Shown here piece after piece: positions 1-4,668 of a DNA stretch of 5,033 nucleotides (positions are counted from its first letter, which is position 1; each line of letters begins with the position of its first letter). A program made the translations under genes and the position numbers. This stretch comes from JAGVWT01 sp964538405. GTDB taxonomy: Archaea > Nanobdellota > Nanobdellia > Pacearchaeales > GW2011-AR1. Location of the stretch: the NCBI GenBank assembly GCA_964538405.1, contig CAZIET010000040.1:1-5033 (forward strand). Direction: 5' to 3'. The notes under the pieces are model-generated. The model did not search any database and had not been told where the DNA came from. It saw only the letters and a program-made list of their open reading frames with translations.

Positions 1-1410
1 AATTGCATGGAAATATGCATTTACAACTCTTGCTTGGTCTTCTGGCTTGAATTCATAGATACTTTCTTGAAGCGATTTTTCTGACTCGCTTATCCAAGGA
101 ACTGAACCTATATCGTAAAAACTATTCCCTTTCCATGTTTCTTTTACGTTGAAATATGTTGTTCTTGCGAAAACTGGTTTGCCATACATTGTATTAAGTT
201 CTTTAGCGCCGTCAAGAACTTTTCCAGCATTTTCTTCCAGTTCTTCATCTGTGGGATTATCTTTTGTTGAAATTGGAGCGTCAATGGCAATGTAAAAATA
301 ATCCAATTCATTTCCCCATGTGATATCTTTAGCTTCCGGAATGATTCCATAATTTTCAAAATTCCACACCATTTCCCCAACTTCTCCAGAATAGTGTTTT
401 CTTATTTCCCTGAAAAGATTTCTCCACCTTTCATCCTTGTCTGAACCTTGATAATCTGCTCCAGCAGCATAATGGAATGAATCCACACCTGTTTCTTCTG
501 CTACTTTTGCCATTCTAACCAAAAACTTTTCTACTTCTGAAAAATAAGCATCCCACCATTCATCACTTCTATTACTAAAATCAATTATTTCACAACACAT
601 CTGAGGGGCCAATACAACTTTCAATCCTTCTTTTTTGTATGCGAGGATTTCTTCTTTCAGTTTTTCTTCATTGGGATAATTTGGAGCTTCTCCTATTTTA
701 TTAATTACTTTAGGCATTCCATCAACCAAAGTCATTTGCTCTGGAGGATCTAACTCAACCCACCTGTATCCTGTTTCTTTCAAATGCTTTGCAGTTGAAT
801 TGAAGAAATCGTCAAATGCGTCAACATACAAGTCCTCTATGATCTGTCCAGATCTGAATTCCATTCCTTTAATTCTTGGTAAAAAGTTTCCCTCTGGAGT
901 TATGTTTGATGTTTTTACTATTGGAGTTCCTACGGGAGGAAACCATCTCCATCTTTCAATTTCGTCTTTTTGGGTTTTTCCGTTTTCGAATGCTGTTTTT
1001 CTTCCTTTTTCCCTCCAGAAATAATTGTTTGTATCTTCTTCAAGATATTCTGCCGTGTGAAAATCATAACCATTTCTGCTGTATCTGTATTTTACATTGC
1101 CATTTTCTGTGAGTTCAGGCAGTTCATTGATTGAAACATTTATATTGTAGGTGAAATCACCAATCTTTTCCATTTTGTATCCTTTTTGATTATGCAAGTA
1201 AATCCATACTGTGTCCCCTTCAATAGTGTTTTCAGGAGCTTTTACCTCAAAAGTCATTTGGGCGTTTTCTGCATGGGCTTTTTTCTCAATGTTTTGCCTT
1301 TCAACTTCCGCTTTATAATCTGGATCAAGATTAAGATTCTTCAAGAAGAAGCTTGCAATAACAACAAAGAGTATTATACCAATAATGATAAACCATGTCC
1401 TCTTTTGCAT
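1..1410 (-). CDS. Membrane-anchored TIM-barrel glycoside hydrolase-like protein with N-terminal CBM20-like domain (partial, C-terminus outside window)
   Basis: An uninterrupted minus-strand frame runs 470 codons from the ATG at 1410-1408 to the window edge. Residues 5-23 (WFIIIGIILFVVIASFFL region) form an uncleaved signal anchor after a short basic start, so the rest should lie outside the cell. Residues 51-115 read as a beta sandwich resembling CBM20-type starch-binding domains (MTFEVKAPENT, then DTVWIYL, then VKYRYSRNG). From about 176 a TIM barrel follows with recognisable strands: IKGMEF (180-185), YRWVELD (215-221), LKVVLAP (263-269), DSFHYAAGAD (310-319), MVWNFEN (347-353), LDYFYIAID (369-377), KPVFART (411-417). 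The paired helix DEWWDAYFSEVEKFL and the GVD-then-G-x-D pattern recall GH113/GH53-like clan-A hydrolases. The usual strand-4 Glu is Asp319 and no Glu is seen at strand 7, so activity is doubtful. Family is inferred; substrate is unknown. The start is supported by a TATA box about 25 bases upstream. Confidence 0.72.
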   Translation of the reverse strand, partial: MQKRTWFIIIGIILFVVIASFFLKNLNLDPDYKAEVERQNIEKKAHAENAQMTFEVKAPENTIEGDTVWIYLHNQKGYKMEKIGDFTYNINVSINELPELTENGNVKYRYSRNGYDFHTAEYLEEDTNNYFWREKGRKTAFENGKTQKDEIERWRWFPPVGTPIVKTSNITPEGNFLPRIKGMEFRSGQIIEDLYVDAFDDFFNSTAKHLKETGYRWVELDPPEQMTLVDGMPKVINKIGEAPNYPNEEKLKEEILAYKKEGLKVVLAPQMCCEIIDFSNRSDEWWDAYFSEVEKFLVRMAKVAEETGVDSFHYAAGADYQGSDKDERWRNLFREIRKHYSGEVGEMVWNFENYGIIPEAKDITWGNELDYFYIAIDAPISTKDNPTDEELEENAGKVLDGAKELNTMYGKPVFARTTYFNVKETWKGNSFYDIGSVPWISESEKSLQESIYEFKPEDQARVVNAYFHAI

Positions 1411-1430
1411 AATTATTATTGTAAAAGTTA

Positions 1431-1440
1431 ATATATAAAT
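1431..1440 (-). promoter_or_regulatory. TATA box of the TIM-barrel protein gene
   Basis: On the minus strand this reads ATTTATATAT. Its centre is about 25 bases before the ATG at 1410, so transcription would start at or beside the ATG, giving a leaderless mRNA. No Shine-Dalgarno sequence is visible in front of the start. Confidence 0.6.
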
Positions 1441-1455
1441 TTTCCATATGTAAAA

Positions 1456-1463
1456 TTTTAAAA
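1456..1463 (+). promoter_or_regulatory. TATA-like box of tRNA-Ser
   Basis: TTTTAAAA is centred about 28 bases before the first base of the mature tRNA, the expected place for an archaeal tRNA promoter with a very short 5' leader. It sits back to back with the minus-strand TATA box of the neighbouring gene in a 77-base divergent spacer. The motif is self-complementary and the spacer AT-rich, so the call rests mainly on position. Confidence 0.45.
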
Positions 1464-1487
1464 GACATCAAAACCTTGTTTTTTCAT

Positions 1488-1568
1488 GCCCAGTTCGCAT
1501 AATGGTATTGCAGCGGATTGCTAATCCGCGCCCTTCGGGGCACGCAGGTTCGATTCCTGCACTGGGCG
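1488..1568 (+). tRNA. tRNA-Ser(GCT), type II with long variable arm
   Basis: The cloverleaf folds cleanly. The acceptor GCCCAGT (1488-1494) pairs with ACTGGGC (1561-1567), with discriminator G1568. The D arm is GCA/TGC around a GG-containing loop. Anticodon stem GCGGA/TCCGC (1513-1517, 1525-1529) encloses loop TTGCTAA with anticodon GCT at 1520-1522, reading AGC/AGU serine codons. The variable arm is a hairpin, GCCC-TTCG-GGGC (1530-1541), as expected of tRNA-Ser. The T arm is GCAGG-TTCGATT-CCTGC (1544-1560). CCA is not encoded, so it must be added after transcription. No intron is seen. The 3' end (1555-1570) recurs at 2365-2380, indicating use as an integration site. Confidence 0.96.
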
Positions 1569-1570
1569 TG
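1555..1570 (+). repeat. tRNA-proximal attachment-like repeat (att core)
   Basis: TCCTGCACTGGGCGTG covers the T-stem 3' strand, the acceptor 3' strand, the discriminator and two bases beyond the tRNA. It matches 2365-2380 at 15 of 16 positions, in direct orientation and 810 bases apart. Tyrosine recombinases of integrative elements commonly use this end of tRNA genes. The copy here keeps the tRNA functional. Confidence 0.7.
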
Positions 1571-2364
1571 TTTACGGCGTCGGAAGAAAATGTTCAAGAA
1601 AAATAGGATTTTAGAAAATAGAATATTTGCTCAGAAAGGGGATGTGTATGGTAAATTTGAAAAAAAGATAATAAATGCGCTATATTTAGAAAGAAAGATT
1701 TTTATGAGGAAATTTCCCAAAATAGAACAATATCAATCTAGGACACAATACATAGTTTTTCTGGTATCATGTTTAGAGTATTTTTTGAGTGAAATGTTTA
1801 AAGAATCAATAAATAAAAAAGTCATAAACTTTGAGGCAATCAAAGACTTTAAGAGATTTAAATCTATGAGATTTGGAATAAAAGATCTAGAAGAAATAAA
1901 TAAAAATAAGATAAAAATATCAGAAATTTTAGTAGAGGAAATGAATTTCCAGAATATGGAAGATATTTTATTTTTATGTGATTTATTGAAATTAGAAAAG
2001 AATTTTGAAGAGATAATCTCAACTAAAAAAGATTTTGAATTTCCAAAAATAAAAAATAGGATTCAGGATGGAAGAGTAAAGAATTTCCCTAAAGCTGAAA
2101 AAGAATTAACAAGATTTATCTTAAGAAGTTTTGGGACAGTTGCATCTATACCTAAAGATATGGACACTTTGATTAGAATGCTAAATACTATAAAAAAGAT
2201 GATAATACTAAGACATAAAATTGTTCATAAAGCACATGTGATAAAAATAGAAAATTGGGAGTCATTAGCATACACCATGTCTACTTTTCAATTAGCATAT
2301 CTTCTTTATGAATCTTACAAGATCGAAAAAACCAAAGCCTAAATCACTTTAATTCCCATATCTC
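1571..2364. mobile_element. Putative tRNA-Ser-integrated cassette carrying a HEPN gene (no recombinase)
   Basis: The segment between the two copies of the tRNA 3' end contains one gene on an AT-rich background that looks poorer in G and C than the flanking genes. With one repeat copy the unit is 810 bases. No integrase, replication gene or terminal inverted repeat is visible, so the segment would be a remnant or a passenger moved by an integrase acting in trans. The boundaries are inferred only from the repeat; a larger element with later deletion would look the same. Confidence 0.55.
1590..2342 (+). CDS. HEPN-family ribonuclease-like protein (toxin/defence type)
   Basis: The 250-residue product is lysine- and isoleucine-rich and almost entirely helical by composition. 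Near the C-terminus R208-H209-K-I-V-H213 is an R-x4-H motif with a polar residue directly after the arginine, the catalytic signature of HEPN ribonucleases. An earlier helix (SRTQYIVFLVSCLEYFLSEMF, about 50-70) resembles the N-terminal helix of RiboL-PSP/MAE_28990-like HEPN proteins, with E63 as the likely conserved acidic residue. HEPN proteins of this kind cleave RNA in toxin-antitoxin, abortive infection and RNA-processing settings; the target here is unknown. No nucleotidyltransferase (MNT) antitoxin or other partner lies beside it. The frame stays open back into the tRNA, so a start inside the tRNA is excluded. ATG 1590 is the first plausible start; GTG 1644 and ATG 1704 remain possible. 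No promoter precedes 1590, so readthrough from the tRNA is possible. Confidence 0.75.
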   Translation: MFKKNRILENRIFAQKGDVYGKFEKKIINALYLERKIFMRKFPKIEQYQSRTQYIVFLVSCLEYFLSEMFKESINKKVINFEAIKDFKRFKSMRFGIKDLEEINKNKIKISEILVEEMNFQNMEDILFLCDLLKLEKNFEEIISTKKDFEFPKIKNRIQDGRVKNFPKAEKELTRFILRSFGTVASIPKDMDTLIRMLNTIKKMIILRHKIVHKAHVIKIENWESLAYTMSTFQLAYLLYESYKIEKTKA

Positions 2365-2380
2365 TCCTGCACTGGGTGTG
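2365..2380 (+). repeat. Distal copy of the tRNA-Ser 3' end (att-like direct repeat)
   Basis: TCCTGCACTGGGTGTG repeats 1555-1570 with one difference (T2377 for C1567, which in a tRNA would turn the first acceptor pair from G-C into G-U). The sequence before it does not continue as a T loop or tRNA body, so it is a 3'-end fragment, not a second tRNA. In tRNA-targeted integration the displaced original 3' end sits on the far side of the insert and is free to drift, which fits the mismatch. Confidence 0.7.
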
Positions 2381-2406
2381 AAACTTTGATTATCATACTT
2401 GTAATT

Positions 2407-2418
2407 AACATATATGTT
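2407..2418. promoter_or_regulatory. 12-base perfect palindrome upstream of a promoter (possible operator)
   Basis: AACATATATGTT is its own reverse complement. It ends 14 bases before the TATA box of the gene starting at 2461, a position where archaeal activators or repressors can bind. In such AT-rich DNA a palindrome this short may be accidental. Confidence 0.25.
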
Positions 2419-2432
2419 GACATATAATAAAT

Positions 2433-2440
2433 TTTATAAA
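2433..2440 (+). promoter_or_regulatory. TATA box of the gene at 2461
   Basis: TTTATAAA is a near-ideal archaeal TATA box centred 24-25 bases before ATG 2461, predicting a leaderless transcript. This separates the gene from the HEPN cassette upstream and supports the chosen start codon. Confidence 0.6.
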
Positions 2441-2460
2441 CAGATACTATTAGTTCTTTT

Positions 2461-3414
2461 ATGGCTTATGCTATTGATTTTGTCTTGGATGTCGTTAGTG
2501 GTTTAAGTTCCTCTAAGCCCGTTATGTTCCAAAGAGACGGGTTATTTTATGTTGTTTCTCCTCAAGGTTTTGGTAGAGTTTCACGCGGTTTGGCAACTGC
2601 TACTGAAAAAATTGAAGCATGGCAAAGAAGAGAACAAAAACCCGAAATTTTAGAATCAAAAGATGTTATAGTTAGGCAAACAAACGATGTTAGTAGACCT
2701 CCACTTTATAGGGGTGGTGAAAAGTCTTATTTAAGTGCGATTGCATTTGATGACGATACTAATTCATTTACATTAGAAGACATGGCAAAAACGGCTAAGA
2801 GGCTTGCAGAATTACCTGATGATGGAAAAATCAGAATGGTTTCTCATGCTACTCGATACCATAGCCACAAACATGGATATGGTTCTGATGGTATAGATGT
2901 TTGGGTAGATGCAGCAAGAGTTATGGATAGAGAAAGGTATTTAGAACTTTTAAGATTAAAAGAACAAGAAACTAATGAGAAAATGGACAGTTTAAGAGGT
3001 AAAGATAAAAGGGATTTAGATCGTGCATATCCACAAGATATAAGATTTGCTGATTGTGTGATTCTTACCCCTTATATTATGGTTAATCTACCAAGGACAA
3101 GGAAATTATTTTTAAGCGATAGCACCTCATGGACCCAAAGAACAAGATTCAGACGTGAAGATATGTTTTCTTATTGTGATGTTAATACTTATGAAGAATC
3201 CCCCTTCAAAGTAAATGTTACACTAAATTCACAAAATTCAGTAACGCTTGATGAAGCATCAAAGGCAACTGAGAGGATTAATAGAGAACTAGGGGTAGTA
3301 AATTCAAATGTTGCTCTTGCAAATGATGTTATTGGAAGACTTAATAATTTACATAATGAGTTGTCAGCCCCACATATTCAATGGNNNNNNNNNNTCAATG
3401 GCGAAAAGATTTGA
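2461..3414 (+). CDS. Unrecognised protein, C-terminus interrupted by an assembly gap
   Basis: I do not recognise this protein family. The first 308 codons are continuous and look coding; the 10 N at 3385-3394 then hide the end. The stop at 3412-3414 is in frame only if the gap is truly 10 bases, so the last residues are uncertain. Residues 1-15 are mildly hydrophobic but not a convincing membrane segment or signal peptide. The middle is polar and charged, with a histidine cluster H129, H134, H136, H138 inside SHATRYHSHKHGYGSDG, which could bind metal or be catalytic. Residues 157-190 are a highly charged helix (MDRERYLELLRLKEQE). Residues 262-301 look like a long amphipathic helix or coiled coil (DEASKATERINREL onward). 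It has its own promoter, and the start follows the TATA spacing used by the neighbouring genes. It is probably cytoplasmic; no function is assigned. Confidence 0.75.
   Translation: MAYAIDFVLDVVSGLSSSKPVMFQRDGLFYVVSPQGFGRVSRGLATATEKIEAWQRREQKPEILESKDVIVRQTNDVSRPPLYRGGEKSYLSAIAFDDDTNSFTLEDMAKTAKRLAELPDDGKIRMVSHATRYHSHKHGYGSDGIDVWVDAARVMDRERYLELLRLKEQETNEKMDSLRGKDKRDLDRAYPQDIRFADCVILTPYIMVNLPRTRKLFLSDSTSWTQRTRFRREDMFSYCDVNTYEESPFKVNVTLNSQNSVTLDEASKATERINRELGVVNSNVALANDVIGRLNNLHNELSAPHIQWXXXXNGEKI
3385..3394. other. Assembly gap (10 N)
   Basis: Ten undetermined bases lie inside the 3' part of the unrecognised gene. A round number of N usually marks a scaffold join of estimated or unknown length. 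The C-terminus of that gene, and strictly the linkage of its two sides, rest on the scaffold. Confidence 0.95.
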
Positions 3415-3441
3415 AGAATGATAGGGTCGCTTAGTTAATTG

Positions 3442-3458
3442 CGAAATCCTTAAAAATT
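3442..3458 (+). promoter_or_regulatory. BRE and TATA box of rnhB
   Basis: CGAAAT (3442-3447) resembles a TFB recognition element and is followed by CTTAAAAATT (3449-3458), centred 24-25 bases before the rnhB ATG. This predicts a leaderless mRNA. The core CTTAAAAA recurs exactly in front of smc. Confidence 0.6.
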
Positions 3459-3477
3459 CTGTACTTTTCAAAGTATA

Positions 3478-4140
3478 ATGTTAATTCTAGGAATTGATGA
3501 TGCCGGTCGCGGGCCAGTTCTTGGTCCAATGGTATTATGTGGTGTGTTGATTAACCAAGAAAAAGAAGCAGAGCTCAGAAAGATGGGTGTAAAGGACAGC
3601 AAGCAATTAACTGTGAAAAAAAGGGATTTTCTTGCAAATATAGTAAGAGAAAAAGCAGAAACATTTGAGGTTGTTATTGTTTATCCGGATGACATTGATG
3701 GAGACAACAAAAGAGGAATTAATTTGAATGATGTGGAAGCAATAGCATGTGCCAAAATAATTAACAGAATAAACAAAGGATTTGACAAAATAAAAGTGGT
3801 TCTTGATTGCCCTTCCGTAAACACTGAAGGCTGGAAGTCCTATCTTTTAAGACATATAGAAAATCCTGAAAATTTGGAGATTTCATGCGAGCATAAAGCA
3901 GATGTAAATCATATAGCTGTTTCAGCCGCTTCAATAATTGCAAAGGATACGAGAGAAAGGGAAATGGACAAGCTTAAGCTAAAATATGGGAATGAAATCG
4001 GCTCTGGATATTCACATGATCCTCAGACAATAAAATTTTTGCATGAAAACCTGAAAAAATATCATAATGACGGAATTTTCAGGAAATCTTGGGCTACATG
4101 GAAGGATGCTGCGGGTAAACTTGAACAGAAGGAATTGTAG
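3478..4140 (+). CDS. rnhB: Ribonuclease HII, archaeal type
   Basis: RNase HII cleaves the RNA strand of RNA-DNA hybrids and removes single ribonucleotides from DNA, in replication and repair in the cytoplasm. The 220-residue length matches archaeal homologues. Visible landmarks are GIDDAGRGPVLGPMV (5-19), KDSKQL (39-44), VLDCPSVN (108-115), HKADVNHIAVSAASIIAKD (139-157), the GSGYSHDP loop (175-182) and the C-terminal RKSWATWK (202-209). The catalytic acidic residues would be D7, D8, D110 and D142. The second is normally Glu (GIDEAGRG), so D8 is a conservative but uncommon change; all other motif residues are in place and the enzyme is probably active. The start is fixed by the motif beginning at residue 5 and by the TATA spacing. 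An unrecognised gene follows after 44 bases with its own promoter. Confidence 0.97.
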   Translation: MLILGIDDAGRGPVLGPMVLCGVLINQEKEAELRKMGVKDSKQLTVKKRDFLANIVREKAETFEVVIVYPDDIDGDNKRGINLNDVEAIACAKIINRINKGFDKIKVVLDCPSVNTEGWKSYLLRHIENPENLEISCEHKADVNHIAVSAASIIAKDTREREMDKLKLKYGNEIGSGYSHDPQTIKFLHENLKKYHNDGIFRKSWATWKDAAGKLEQKEL

Positions 4141-4156
4141 TTTTGAATATAAATTC

Positions 4157-4165
4157 TTTTAAATA
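4157..4165 (+). promoter_or_regulatory. TATA box of the gene at 4185
   Basis: TTTTAAATA is centred about 24 bases before ATG 4185 in the 44-base spacer after rnhB. It suggests that the small gene is transcribed separately and without a leader. Confidence 0.5.
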
Positions 4166-4184
4166 AATAATAAAACAGAAGCCT

Positions 4185-4625
4185 ATGGTTAGCGTGGATA
4201 TTGAACCGGACGTGATAATTGATATAAGAGAAGTTGAAAAAGATAGAAAGTTTAAAGGGAGTCTTGTTTCAAAAGTAGCTGGACTTTTGTTTACATACAC
4301 ATTTAATGGAGCCACTCCATGGCAACTTCGACAAATAGCCCATCGATCAAGATCTGGGTCTACTGCTACTTTTGACGCTTTAATAGCAGCAACTCAAATT
4401 AGAATAGGTGTTTTGGAGAGCGAAGAAGACCAATTTGATCTAAGGTCTTCGGGAAACCCTAATGCAGATTTTGTTTATTCTTTTATTGCATATGCTCAGC
4501 AACTTTTAGAGAGTAATAATATGCAAGAGGACAGAATGGAGTTTAAGATGGCGGCGGATCAAATACTGTATAGAAGAGAAGGTAGATGGTATGGGATGGA
4601 TCAGAAAGAATATTATTTTAGTTAA
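4185..4625 (+). CDS. Unrecognised 146-residue protein
   Basis: I do not recognise this family. The product is soluble and mixed in composition. An acidic N-terminus (VDIEPDVIIDIREVEKD, 4-20) leads into a short hydrophobic stretch, VAGLLFTYTF (31-40), too short to be a confident membrane segment. Next come a helix rich in small residues (STATFDALIAATQIRIGVL, 59-77), an acidic linker (ESEEDQFDL, 78-86), a helix FVYSFIAYAQQLLES (96-110), and an aromatic C-terminus (RWYGMDQKEYYFS). There are no cysteines and no catalytic motif I can name. The ATG lies 24 bases from a TATA-like box as in the other genes, which supports a real gene and this start. It sits between rnhB and smc, but separate promoters mean the position says little about function. 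Confidence 0.7.
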   Translation: MVSVDIEPDVIIDIREVEKDRKFKGSLVSKVAGLLFTYTFNGATPWQLRQIAHRSRSGSTATFDALIAATQIRIGVLESEEDQFDLRSSGNPNADFVYSFIAYAQQLLESNNMQEDRMEFKMAADQILYRREGRWYGMDQKEYYFS

Positions 4626-4639
4626 TTTCAATAAAAACT

Positions 4640-4648
4640 CTTAAAAAG
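4640..4648 (+). promoter_or_regulatory. TATA box of smc
   Basis: CTTAAAAAG is centred about 25 bases before the smc ATG and is preceded by the A-rich stretch 4633-4637 that could serve as a TFB recognition element. Its first eight bases are identical to the rnhB box. The 43-base spacer holds no Shine-Dalgarno sequence, consistent with a leaderless mRNA. Confidence 0.6.
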
Positions 4649-4668
4649 TTCCTCTTTATTCTGTATAT

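Noticed and set aside
144..380. Minus-strand open frame of 78 codons within the TIM-barrel gene
   Set aside because: It is an alternative frame of the same strand inside a well-supported longer gene.
800..1112. Two overlapping plus-strand open frames
   Set aside because: They are antisense to the continuous minus-strand TIM-barrel gene, which has clear domain structure; their translations are low-complexity and show no family features.
1186..1431. Plus-strand open frame opposite the N-terminus of the TIM-barrel gene
   Set aside because: It covers the signal-anchor region antisense and ends in the divergent promoter spacer; no promoter at the usual spacing and no recognisable product.
1530..1541. 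GC-rich hairpin with TTCG loop as a transcription terminator
   Set aside because: It is the variable arm of tRNA-Ser, in the correct place between the anticodon and T stems.
1518..1589. Upstream extension of the HEPN reading frame by 24 codons, beginning at a TTG
   Set aside because: The extension lies almost wholly inside the tRNA-Ser gene, from its anticodon loop onward, and the frame is open there only by chance; ATG 1590 is the first usable start.
2351..2380. Second tRNA gene or full tRNA pseudogene at the distal repeat
   Set aside because: Only the last 16 bases match; the preceding bases do not form a T loop, T-stem 5' strand or anticodon arm, so it is a 3'-end fragment typical of an attachment site.
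4094..4315. Minus-strand open frame across the end of rnhB and the start of the next gene
   Set aside because: It runs antisense to two supported genes and their promoter.
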